A DNA stretch of 64,000 nt from Eucommia ulmoides (lineage: Eukaryota; Streptophyta; Magnoliopsida; Garryales; Eucommiaceae), in assembly GCA_016647705.1 (NCBI GenBank), contig CM028330.1, positions 52,936,897 through 53,000,896 on the forward strand, in the 5' to 3' direction. The notes beneath the pieces were generated by a model. That model did not search any database. It saw only the letters and a list, made by a program, of their open reading frames with translations, and was not told the DNA's origin. Of the stretch, positions 47,753-59,869 are shown piece by piece (position 1 is the first letter of the stretch; each line of letters begins with the position of its first letter). The translations under genes were made by a program, and so were the position numbers.

Positions 47753-48398
47753 TCCAAAAGTAATGATGCATTTGCTGGGAGTTGGACCCGGGTCTATTGC
47801 TTGAAAGACAATTATCCTAAACGCCTCTTTTTGTTTTTGTTTTTGTTTTATTTATCTTTCATCACAAATATGATAAATCTATACTAAATTAAGCCTTAAT
47901 TTTTTATTTATTTTTTTTAGCAATATAACATGAACCTAAAATCATTTCATTGTATTTAAAATAAATTTTATTATAATACTTAAAAGTAGAAGATAAACAT
48001 TTAGAATGGGATAATAATCTTTTTGGTTCCTAACAAATAGCTCCGGGGTTCAATTGGCCTCTTGTATTTAGATATAGACACATTTGGTCACTCACATTTC
48101 ATATCCATTCCAATTTGGCCCTTTTGTAAAGTTTTCCGTTAATTATTGTTAAATTACATTTATACCCTTTAAAATTTTTAATTGGGGTAATTTTGTTTTG
48201 CATCTAAAACTTAAAAGTCGAATGTGTATTTTGAAAACTATCCTTCTTCCTCCAGTCTTCTTTTCGTCTGCCACCATCTACCACGCTGACCTCCACCTTC
48301 TTCGCCTGCTACTTCTTCGGCAACCACCAATAGTAGCCTGTTGGCACTAACAGAAATCACAAGCTATCTCTCTTCTCTAATTTACTCTCTCCTCCTTG

Positions 48399-48590
48399 GC
48401 TAGGAAGGAAAGAGAGAACAACAAGAAGAGAAAATGGAGAAGGAAAGCCATAACTGCAAAGATATACGCAGGTCTTCAAGCTCAGGGGAACTACCAGCTT
48501 CCCAAACACCGCAACAACAACAAAGTCCTCAAGGCCCTCTACCATGAAGCCGGTTGGATCATATAAGAAGACGACACCACTTATCACAAG
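48399..48590 (+). pseudogene. Captured BES1/BZR1 transcription factor exon 1 fragment
   Basis: Sixty-four codons in one frame read with the BES1/BZR1 N-terminal DNA-binding domain: [53 protein letters not shown], stop, EDDTTYHK. The family form is about RERENN+RRERRRRAIAAKI, then YKLPKHCDNNEVLKALC, then EDGTTYRK. An in-frame TAA lies at codon 56. The fragment ends exactly at an AAG|GTTCGT splice-donor-like site, where exon 1 of BZR1-type genes ends in my recollection, and intron-like T-rich sequence follows. It is a transduplicated gene piece inside a Mutator-like element (Pack-MULE). Brassinosteroid regulation cannot be inferred for it. Confidence 0.88.
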
Positions 48591-48984
48591 GTTCGTCAAT
48601 ATCCACCATTAATTTCCTCTGTTGATTTCTCCATTTTTTGTCTCCTTTTTTTGATTCGTATGAAAATTCGCTGATTTGAGTTAATTTCTTCCACTCGATT
48701 ATCAATTTTAGGGATTATTTCTATTTTTATGATTTAGAGCGATGCAAATTGTGAATTTCGTTTTGCAATCTTAGTTTGTATTCACTTCACATCACAGATC
48801 TAGATCCAGTTTGTCACGAGATTCAAAAGTCTAATTTCTAGTTTTCCATTATGATTATCTGAAACTTATTGTTTGATTAATACACATTCTCTGTTGAATC
48901 ACATAAATTAACTCTTAAATTCCTCCGTTTTCAATTAGATTCATCATTTCATATGCACAACCGGGGTTGTAGTTTCCGAATTTG

Positions 48985-51300
48985 ATGGGGGTGAATTGGG
49001 TAGCTCTAAAAATTTAAATAAATTTTAATCTTTTCAACACTTAAATAATTAATTTATCCTAAATCGATTATTATCTTTATAATGCAGCGGATAAGTATTA
49101 TTAAATCTAGGTGCACACCCAAACAATAGAAAATAGATAAATAAAAAAATGCAGCACACAATGATATATTCTGGTTCACCAAGTTATTCTTGACTAATCC
49201 AGTCATCAGAGCCCCACGAAGATTCACACCTACTAAACTACTTGATCCCTTTAATAGGTAAGAACCAAACATTTACAATGATTTTTTTTCACAGGCTCAT
49301 AATCAACCTTTACAATTCTCTTTTCACAGGTTAATGAAGAACCTTATCTTTTTACAAGTTAAAGACTTACTTAATTCTTTTATCAAGCTAAGAATCAAAC
49401 ATCACAAATCACTCTAAGTATCCTTTTTACCGGTAAAGATGGAACAGTTACAAGTCACCCAAATTTAATTCTAATTAGGAAGAATCAAGCATAATTCTTT
49501 CTAAGAGAAAAAAATAACCTAACATTTTTATCCACTAGGTAAAAGATCAAACCTCAAAAAAAAAAAAAAAAAAAAAAATCTGGAAAAGATTGAAATCCAA
49601 GTTACCCTAGACTAGATACTCCCAATAGTATCTAATCCGCACAAACTCACCAATTACACAAATTAATGAATTTATTCCCACTCGAAGTTTCTACCATCTC
49701 AAATCAATTAAACTCAATTAATGTCCCGAAATTACTAATGATAGAATTTACGTGAGGAATTCAATATCTGATTATAATAGATGTAGGTAGCACAAAAATA
49801 TACACGTAATCAGATAATCACAAAAATCGGTTGAAAAGAATTTTTATGCTCTTTAAAGTTCAAAAACGATTTCACAAAGATCTTATAACCAAGTAAGCAA
49901 TGCTAATTCAAATTCACAATTAAGAACAAAAGTTTAGAAATATCTTACCACGATAACACCGAAAGATTGAATATTGAATCACAAGACAGATTAGATCGGT
50001 GACGTCAAAATACTTAGCACTTTAACTCAAGATCGTTTCTCACAAGTGATCTCTCGATAAAATCTCAAAATAATGACTCTTAGAAAGCTCAGGAACAATT
50101 AGTTCTTAATGGAAGTAATGTATTGATCTCTAAAAACGCATGTCAATTTAAGTTGATTTGAAATAGACTCTTTAACGGTTAGTTTCCTCAAGATATGATG
50201 ATTAAATGCATGTATAGACCCCTTATATCAATATCATTTAATCGTAATCCAATTCACTTAAATATGGATTTTGAAATATTCAATTTAGTCTCCAAATTAT
50301 TTCTCAATCTTAAATCATAAAGATAGAAAATATTAAATATACCAAATTGAGAAACACTTCAAATATGTGTATCATATTTATAGGAATAATAAAATAAGTG
50401 GATCACATCATTAATATATCCAAATCCCTATAATATCTCGCCCAAATATCTCAAAAGTGGCTAGTTAACGGTTAGTTTTTGAATAGTTCTTTGAAATCCT
50501 CAAAACTGTAACAAAACAGTCGGTTGATCGACCTCTGTCCATCGATTGACCGATGGATACAGGATGTATCCAATCCATTTTTCAAACACTGGTCGGTTGA
50601 CCGATCCCCCATGGGTCGGTTGACCGATCGATATAGTATGCTTCCTCAGACCTATTTTTAACCCTGCTCAGTCAACCGATCGATACAGAGAGTTTTTATT
50701 TCGGCTATCGGTTGACCGATCTCTCCTTGTCAGTTGACCTATCAATTCAAAGACTCCACATTTTCCAGCCTTTGTCCATCGGTTGACCGATCCCTTGTGG
50801 TCGGTTGACCGATCACTGCTAGAACATCCACTACTCAATTTATTTCAACTCCAAACTTCGACATTTTAAACCCTTTAACCGATTTCTTTTCTCGGTTAAT
50901 TTAATTGACATTAATATTCATTTTTAAATACTAATCTTGTTTAGGTCAATTTTCTTTTTTCAATTTCAAATTGGAGCAAATATTTGAACAATAATTAAGA
51001 CCTTAATTAAAACACACATAAACATAAATAATTTTTGTGTCGTATGTGATCTTAATCGGAATACATTAAGAGCAAAATAGATTTAAGTTGCTTTCACTTA
51101 GTATCTTCAAAATCTTCAATACTCTTTAATGTCCGTCTCTGCATCTTTCATAATTTCTTCATGATATTATTTTGAATTAAACTCTTTAAACTGAAATACT
51201 CAATAAACACATTAGTTCCACAAAAAATATCAACACTTAATTGTCCATCAAAATCTTGGGATTAACACTTACTTCATTGATGATCTTCATTCTCCACATA
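48985..51300. repeat. Probable unclassified repeat block inside Mutator-like element 3
   Basis: It begins TGATGGGGGTGAATTGGGTA and has ATAATGCAGCGGATAAGTAT and ATATTCTGGTTCACCAAG. These recall a class of high-copy plant repeats in whose class assignment I am not confident. No coding domain is visible. A C-rich palindromic motif cluster lies at 50519-50815. Confidence 0.4.
50519..50815. repeat. Cluster of CGGTTGACCG palindromic motifs (W-box cores)
   Basis: About nine copies or variants of GTCGGTTGACCGATC occur in 300 bp, mostly in pairs separated by about 10 bases (CCC-CATG, CCTTGTG). Each has a short hairpin (CGGT TG ACCG) and the TTGACC core recognised by plant WRKY proteins. Confidence 0.75.
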
Positions 51301-52239
51301 GGGATGTAATCAACTACCTCCATTGAAGGATGTACCTGGAGCTTCAATAAATAATATCAGCGTATCTTCATTAATCCAACCAAGTCCTAGTCCTCAATAC
51401 CTCGGCGACATCTCCAGTTCGATAAACCCATTTCATCACCTATTTTTCGCGGTTGTCGCCATTGCCGCCTCAGCTCCAACGAGCCCCACCCGCCAACGCT
51501 AGTTTAAGCTTGCCATGATTCCTGAATACAACTAGTCTCATGTGTAAAACCCGATTTTCTACATTTATATATTTTTAATTGTATTTTAGAACATTTAGAA
51601 AATAATTGGGTTGATTATGTCATTAAATTTCACTTAAAATTTTTATGGGTCATTATGATGTTTTAAAAAAAAAAAAAATAATTAATTAATTAGTTTTAAG
51701 AATATTGGGGGTAGCATGTTAATATTATTTTTAACATTAAAAAAATTGGGGGCAAAATTGCTATTTTAAAATATTAAGTTTTATTTGTTAGAATCAAATA
51801 GTAATTTTAAATTATAGAAGGGTGTTAGTGTAATTTGTAATATAAAAAAAATAAAGAAGAAAAAAGCCTTAAATTAGATAAGACTTTGAATTAGATATGA
51901 TTAAACAAACAATTAAAAAAAAAATGAAAGTGGGCAAAGAGTTAGAGTTGGTGAGAGTTGAGAGAATTGATTTTTGAGCATTTATGTTTAGCTAAATATT
52001 CAAATAGATTTCCATTAAAGTAGTTAGAGTAAAAAGATAAAATTACCTTTTTTTTAAATATGAAATGACCAAAATATCCTTATTTTTAAGTTGACCGTTA
52101 ACGTTAACATAACAGAAGAGCTAAATTGAAAGAAAAATGGAATGTAAATGACTAAATGTGTCTATATCCAAATACGAGGGGTCTATTGAGCACCAGAGTC
52201 ATTTGTCAGAGACCAAAAATGTCATTATCATTTTAAAAT

Positions 52240-54690
52240 GAAGTATGACTAATCTCTCCAATCTTTTTACTCATATTAAATTAATGGTTAAGATATTTTC
52301 TTTTCATTACCAATTAAAAATAAAAAATAAAAAATCTTATCTTTCCATTATCAATAACATTAAATAAATAAAAAATTATTTTTAATTTAAATTAATAACA
52401 TTGGAAATGAATAGAAAATTACTTCTTATTCCAATTCTATATTTGCATAATAAAATAAATTATTTTTTAATTAATAATTATATTTATTTATTTATTTATT
52501 TTTGTTAGTTTTTTATTATCAATTCAAAATTTCATTCTTTTTTTTTAAAAAAATAAATTCATAATATTGATTTTTTTAAAAAAAAATTAAATTACTTTTA
52601 ATTTAAATAAAAATTATTTTTTAATTAATAATTCTATTTATTTATTTTTATTTCGTTATTATTATCAATTCGAACTTTCATTCATTTTTTACAAAAAAAA
52701 AAAAGTCATAATATTGGATATTTTTTTAAAAATAATTAAATAAAATTTTATTTTAAAAAATGAATGAATCATGTAGGATAAAAATGATGGCCCTTCAAAG
52801 ATATTCTTTTTCTCAATAATCTATTTTAGTATTAATATTATACTAAATGAATGCATTTTTTTCCATAATTGAAAAAAATAGAGTTCTTGATGAGTATTTT
52901 ATAAATTAAAAATATTTTTTTTTAATTACGGTTCACTATTTATGTAATTCACTTTTTACGGTTATTTTTTTTAAGAAAAACCAATAATTCTCTAAAAAAT
53001 TAAAAATCGTTGTACGCCATGAAAGTTATCTAATTTTGTATATGAAAATTACAATTATTTTAAAGTAGTATAAGAATTTTGTATTTATAAAAATATTATT
53101 GCACCAATGTAAAATACATTGACTAAAATTTTAAATTCATATATTATTCACCAAAAAAAAAATTAAAAATTTATATCCATAAATCTACTAGCTCAGTAGT
53201 AATTTTACAAAATTTGAAAAACACAATATGTTGACATTTTTATAATTTTTTTGCTCTGAGATCAGAAACCAAAATTTTCATTCCATAAGTTTGTGATTTA
53301 TATTTTGATTATTTGTATTTTATGATTTCTAATTTCCGTTATATTTTTTCGAAACCGGTCTTGCTACAAAAAAAAAAATTGGGTATTGATTAATTTTATT
53401 AAGAGAATCAATTGCAAACAAGAAAATAATAATTATTATTGGTTTAACATCTAAATAGTAAACAATTATTTCGTATTATTATAAACAAACTTAATATAAT
53501 TTTTTTTATTTGTTTAAACTCGCGTATTGCGCGGGTTAAAACTTGTAAATAACTAAGGGACAAGTTTGATATTTTTTAAAAAAATTCTTATTATTTTTCC
53601 ATCAATTTAAATCAAGAAAAACACAATACATTACCCTGCTACAATTATATTATTTACTTATAATTAATCTGAGAAATATTTATTTTATTTTATTTTGTTA
53701 TAGTGGGCAAAATGCAAGAAGAAAGGGAAAATGAAATTAAAAATATACTTTTGACCCTAAAATTTTGAATGTACATTTAAATGGTCCCTATTAAATTAGT
53801 TAAAAGATATTTATCAATTAATATTAAATAATTTATTAATTTTGACTATTTATATTTATCCGGTACATTTACATCTAAATCACATATTCACAGGGGAGAT
53901 AAAATAACAACAAAAATACCCCATGAGTATAAAATGCAAAAAAAAAAAAAAGTGTAATTAACCCTGGGCAAAAAAAAATATGAGAATTGATTTTGTAATT
54001 AAGTATCAAACTTAAAAAAATTACTGTTAACAAAACACATCCATTACTACCAACCCAAAGAAAGATGACCTTTCTGAGCTATACGCAGAAAGGTACGAAG
54101 TTGGCATAAAACTTAAGAAAAAATATCATTAATCGCACACATTTGTGTTTCCAAAATTATTCAAAACAAATATAATTAACCCTAATTTTTATAAATATAG
54201 AGAGAGACACATACAAAGAAACAAAATATAATTAACCCTAAAAAAATGAGAATTAATTTTGTAACGTGAAACTTGTGAAAAATTAGCATTAACCAAACAC
54301 ATGCGCGCGCATATATATATATATATATATATATAGTACATCTAAGCAAACCAACCCTAGGCTAATATGACAACATCAAAGTGAAATTTTCATGATGGCA
54401 AAATATGCAAAAGCTTTCAATCAACCTCTGCCAAATTCTATAACCACCATCCAAATTTTTTATTTTTATTTTTTTTGTGTGTGAGAGTGAATATAGAATA
54501 ATGAATACAATCCACTCCATCCAAAGCATATATTCACTATTCAATTATAATTAACACAAGCAAGATATCTCTCATTTTCAGCATGTTCTAAAATTCTATT
54601 TTTCAACATATTGAAAGGTAGACATTATCTGACAAAATTTTATGTTGTCAGTTGCCTAACAAAAGCATCCCCATTTAACCGCGCTTGGAA
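52240..54690. other. Very AT-rich intergenic DNA, no gene seen
   Basis: Long runs of A/T with TTTATT and AATAAAA motifs and an (AT)n run at 54309-54335. I find no open frame, RNA gene or clear transposon. Confidence 0.6.
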
Positions 54691-54693
54691 CAA

Positions 54694-55155
54694 ACTGTAA
54701 AAAATAATAAATAAATATTAATGATAACGAACCGTGCACAGAAGAATATAATATTTATAGGGTAATTACCATACATATTGACTCCCACATCGCTTGTGTT
54801 ACCTGATCCTGAGTCAGGACAATTCCCCTCTTACGAAGCAATTTTTTAGAGTGAGTTAGGTTCATTAGGTTGCCACATAGTATCAGAGCCAAACTTTTTG
54901 TCTGATGTTGGATGTGTTGAAGTCCACATCAATATCGGGCACTTAATATTCGTTTGCAGTGGTTTGTCAAAGTCTACCATATGCATGAGGAAACATGTTG
55001 AATCCCACATTGACATTGAGCCACCCATATATATTCACAAAGGTTTGTCAAAGTCCACCTTGCGCGTGAGGTGACGTGTTGACTGTAAAAAATAAATAAA
55101 TAATAATAATAAGCCATCCACAAAAGAATATTATATTTATAGACCAAATTACCAT
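54694..55155 (+). mobile_element. TRIM remnant with LTR and PBS, between direct repeats of about 75 bp
   Basis: An LTR-like segment (54779-54877) reads TGACTCCCACATCGC … GAGTGAGTTAGG … TTGCCACA. It is followed by PBS TAGTATCAGAGCC (54878-54890) and internal sequence with TGATGTTGGATGTGTTGAAG. This is the inverse of the complete TRIM at 62344-62700. Outside it, 54694-54775 and 55082-55155 are direct repeats (ACTGTAAAAAATA … GAATAT[AT]ATATTTATAG … ATTACCATAC). The right LTR is missing or highly decayed. Confidence 0.65.
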
Positions 55156-55160
55156 ACCAA

Positions 55161-55545
55161 CCCTTATACTTTGGTATTTGTCGATTAAGCCCTTTTAACT
55201 TTAAAATGTATCAATTGAGCCCTCGTACTCTCTCTTCAATGTAGCCCTTCTATTAGTGTTTTCAATTAGCTCTAACAACATGTTTGGCTGGAGGTAATAG
55301 AATCAGATTCTGGTGAAATTGAATAAAAAAATTTGATGATCGTCCATTCAAATTTTAATTTCATTCCCACTAGAATGCATTTCCATCACAGGCAACCAAA
55401 CATATTGTATGACAAATCCAAATTAATTAGTCCAAGAACATTAATAGAAGGGCCACATTAAAACACTAGAGAACTTACAAGGGCTTAATAGAGATGTTTC
55501 AAAGTAAGAAAAGCCTTAAATTGACACAAATGCCAAAGTATAGGG
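55161..55545. mobile_element. MITE, TIR about 105 bp
   Basis: The left CCCTTATACTTTGGTATTTG, then AGCCCTTCTATTAGTG, matches the inverse of the right (AATAGAAGGGCCACATT, then CAAATGCCAAAGTATAGGG). No clear duplication at the borders. Confidence 0.7.
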
Positions 55546-55557
55546 ACTTAAAAGAGG

Positions 55558-55817
55558 AAGTTTTAGAGAAATCTCACTAGTCACTGTACTTTCAATTTGA
55601 ATACATTAAATCCTGAAGTATCCAACTTATGTCAAATCGCTCCAAATCAGCCCCGTGTCAAACAAGGAATCACCCACATGGATGAATCCCGTCATAAAAA
55701 ATGATGAAAATGACTTGACACGATTTCGATATTTCAGGGTTTAATGTGTTTAAATTGAAAGGACATGGGCTAAAGTGAGAATTTTTTTTAAACTTCATGA
55801 GTGTGAAGTGCAAAAAA
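55558..55817. mobile_element. MITE related to the one nested at 29515-29750
   Basis: Shares GTCATAAAAAATGA…GACTTGACACGATTT, GGTTTAATGTGTT and the GTGAAGTGCAAAAA end with the nested intronic copy, in the same orientation. Confidence 0.65.
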
Positions 55818-57207
55818 CTCACTTAAAAGTTAAAACCATAATAAAAAGGTCATACACATAATGGATATCCAAGAGATCTACACATGCACTGTATAGCAGG
55901 AGAAACATATTTTCATACTATGCTTAAGAGATTATTGAGCTGAGGATAGAGGGAAATATCATGTTTTAAGATCATTTTGACAACTTGTACATTGACTAAG
56001 AGAAATAAATATTCTGAGATCATAGAGGAATAGGAATAGAAATAAAGGATCAATTCCTTCTGTTCCCAGAAATCTGCACTGAAAATCCAGGAGCAGAACA
56101 AAAACATAATATATATTTATAAAATATTTTGTTTCAACTTTTTGTGTTCTGTTCCCAGTATTTTGTGGAATAGAAACACAGAACAAACAGGGCCTAATAT
56201 TCTCATAGCATGAAGAAACTCAAATGCAATTCCACAAGCCTAAGGACCACAAGAACTACACAAATGCATGCATATATAACACTCATGCATGAAAGCTACA
56301 TAATTTTTGGAACATGCAAATTCACTTACATATATATATATCGCACACATATATATTATAATGGGATGATTTTTAAAAGATCTTTTCGTCAAAGGTTGGT
56401 ATTGATTTGAGGGGAATGGTTGGATGAGATTGAATTATAAAAGTTTTTTTTTTTTTTTTTGGGGGGGGGGGTGTTGGGGGGAACTTCCTGCCAAAAAGAT
56501 TTACCTTCACTTTTAAGACGGTTAAATTAAATTATATTTTGTACCCTAAAAGTTTCACATTTTTTTAAACTGGCAACCTTTTTATTTTTTGTATAACAAA
56601 ATTTTGGCAACATAATAAACGGTCAAAGTGTTCTTTTCTTTTTCTCTTTTTTTTTTTTGTTTGGTTTTATTTATTTATTTATTATTATTTTGCATTTTTA
56701 ACGGATTTTCAACACTAAACTTGGTTAAATTTTACTTGAACTAAGTTAAATTTTGCTTTCACGGTGAAAGATATTTCGTTAGAGACAAACGTTGCGATTG
56801 AAAATCACTTAACCTTACATCGTTTATATTCTAATTCTCCGTATATGCAACATTATTGAGATTAAGCATCTTTTTTTTTATTATTATTTATTTTTCGATT
56901 TTTTAAGCTTCATTTTTTTCCTTCTATTGTTGAACAGCATATCATATCCTGATGAAACATGCTTCCTTCTAGTTGCATACACCACCTTTAAATCACTCTC
57001 ATCTTCCTTCATTCCATCTCAAAAAAATCAAAACCGTTTCTTCGTCTTTCGCTCTATACCCTATCTTCTCTGTTCTTCCCTTTATGTTCTCACTTTCGTT
57101 TTAATCAAACCCTAATTATATCTACACGCCTTCATACAACGGCTACTTTAAAGGGCCAATCAAGGTCGATAAAAGGGTTGGTAGAGCTTATAATACTTGA
57201 TTGGAGA
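55818..57207. other. ALMT upstream region: simple repeats, candidate leader
   Basis: Contains a T17/G12 tract (56445-56478), AT-rich DNA with TTTATTTATT repeats and a CT-rich stretch (57000-57110) compatible with a 5' leader. No gene is seen. A TATA box cannot be assigned with confidence. Confidence 0.45.
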
Positions 57208-59834
57208 ATGAATGGCAAAAAGGGTAGTTTTGAAATCAATATTCCTTCTATGACCAAACATGAGGTGCCGGAATCCAGTAAGAAATCCGGTGAGTCTGCG
57301 TTTTCTGGCAAGGATTGGGTCCGGAGTGTATGGGAGTTTTGTAAAGAAGATATGAATAGGGTGACATTTTCACTAAAGGTGGGACTTGCTGTTGTGCTAG
57401 TGTCCTTGCTCATACTAATCCAAGCACCTTATCAAGAATTTGGCACCAGCATCATATGGTCTATCCTCACTGTTGCCATCATGTTTGAATATACCGTTGG
57501 TATGTACATAAATGCAATGCCTCTAGGTCTAATCTAATATATATATATATATATAAAAACGTTATGCGCTCTAAGCGGCTAAAAGCACGGCTCTTAGGTT
57601 GCGAGGGCTAAACGTGTCTAAGTGCTAGGGTTACACCGTAGCTTAGGTTGTGCGGTAGGTTATGTGCATCTAAGCAAGTTAAAAATCAGCCAGCACAGCT
57701 ATATATAAACATTAAAATATACATCTAAGAACGATTATGCATGCATTTGTATACGGTATGTAATATCAGAATACATATATCTATATGTATACCTATATAT
57801 ATATATATATATATATATAGTGCGTACCTGTTGTTACACAATGGCAATGGATGTAATATGGTGCATACTTGTGGTCATACAAATTGATCAAAACTGCACA
57901 GAAAAATAGCTCATGCATTAGTAACAGAAATAAGGTAGCGTTTGGTTGATTGGAATTAAAAATGAAAGCGAGGAAATTTTTTAAGTTTTTGCCCGTGTTT
58001 ATTTTCAATTCCACTTCCGAGGCTTCAATTCTATTCTATGAAACCAAACGCAACCTCACAAAAATAACTGCCATGAGCATTATTAATTGTTGTTTTTTTT
58101 TTTTTCCTAAGGTGCCACGTTTAACCGGGGTTTCAACAGAGCACTTGGAAGCTTGTTGGCCGGAATATTGGCCATTGGTGTGGCTCAGCTAGCTTTAAGT
58201 AGCGGACATGTTGCTGAACCAATCTTAATTGGTATCAGCATCTTCCTGGTTGGTAAGTGACCTAAAACTTCGTTTGCGTGAGGTATTCAAAGAAAGCATT
58301 TTTAAAATTCACTTTCAAGAAAATATAACTAAAAGACTTCCTATCTCATAGGAAGAACAAAATCGACAAAAGTTGCTAATACTGATGGTTGAAAATGTTT
58401 CAGGGACAATTACGTCATTTATGAAGTTATGGCCAACTCTCGTGCCTTACGAGTACGGTTTTAGAGTCATACTCTTCACCTATTGTTTGATTATGGTTTC
58501 GGGTTATCGGATGGGAAATCCCATTAGAACTGCCATGGATAGGCTTTACTCAATTGCGATAGGAGCAATTGTAGCAGTTTCGGTGAATGTTCTCATTTTT
58601 CCGATATGGGCTGGGGAGCAATTGCACAAGGAACTAGTTAAGAGCTTTGATTCGGTCGCTGACTCACTCGAAGGTAATCTATGTTCAAGAACGTCTACCA
58701 TTATTTGCACAAATATCAAAGTAAAATGCAAAGTAAATATGACTCTACATGAACATCCTAAATTTAGTATTTAATTTGGGTTGGTGGTAGGAATAGTTTT
58801 GTGGGAGCGAATAGGAATCAACATTTTTTTTGTTTCTCAGATTCTTAAAGAATTCAGGAATTACTCCTAAAATTTTGGGAACAAAAACGTGTTCACCAAT
58901 CGCGTTTTTGTACATTAATCCCAAAATTTTGGGAGTGGAAACAGAAATCAGGAAACGGAAACAGTAACCAAACGAGACCTAAGTTGCCTTAAAAACAAGA
59001 CCAAAACGTAAAATAAACACACACGAGACCATATATCAAGAACTCATTTAATTTTTTGTGAAAAGTAACTAAAGTTTTTATACGGGTAATTCAGAATGTG
59101 TGAGGAAGTACCTAGCAGATGATGGGTCGAATCATCCAGAGTTCTCAAAGACCGTCATGGATGAGTTTCCTGATGAGCCTGCATACCGGAATTGCAAATC
59201 CACTTTGAATTCCTCTACTAAACTTGAATCACTGGTACTACTTTGATTCATCTAATCATCGTGTTTTAGATTTTTTCTTTGAGTGCAAATATATTTGTTC
59301 TTTTAAAATAAAAAAATAAAATAAACTATGATTTTGACTATTGGTGCTTTCAAATGTAAGGCGAATTCGGCTAAATGGGAGCCACCACATGGCAGATTTA
59401 GACACTTTTTCTATCCATGGTCAGAGTATGTCAAAGTCGGTGCAGTGTTACGATATTGTGCTTACGAGGTCATGGCTCTTCATGGAGTTCTTCACTCCGA
59501 AATTCAGGTTTCTCTTCTTTTTTTTTCACCCTAAAGGCACGTTTCAATATTATTTTAATAAAAAATTAATTTTATGTAATTTAAAATTATGAATTAACTA
59601 CTTACATTAAATAATTAATTTTATATTATAAATTAGATGGTGTGAGTTCTACAAAAGGAAATATGATCAAGATAAAAGTCTATGATCTCTCCAAATGTAA
59701 AATCTAAGGGATGAAAGTATCTCTTCAATTGAATGGTTAAGATTTAATACACATCTCCACTAAAAAATCTCTGCAGTTCTATTGCAAAATTTATTAAGTG
59801 GAGCCCACACCGTCCTGATTTATAATATAAAAAA

Positions 59835-59869
<35 letters not shown>

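Larger units (their letters stand above)
47999..52239. mobile_element. Mutator-like element 3 (Pack-MULE) carrying a BES1/BZR1 fragment
   Basis: The element spans 48008-52229. Its inverted ends (150-190 bp) belong to the same family: GGGATAATAATCTTTTTGG with AATTGGCC, and TAGATATAGACACATTTGG matched by CCAAATACGAGGGG / AAATGTGTCTATATCC inverted at the right. Flanks ATTTAGAAT (47999-48007) and ATTTTAAAAT (52230-52239) are an imperfect target duplication. The interior carries the BZR1-like exon fragment (48399-48590) and a block of probable repeat origin (about 48985-51300). No transposase is seen. Confidence 0.85.

Noticed and set aside
57178-57207. Upstream extension of ALMT exon 1 from 57178
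   Set aside because: The codon there is TTG. The ATG at 57208 begins the known MNGKKGSFEI-type N-terminus.
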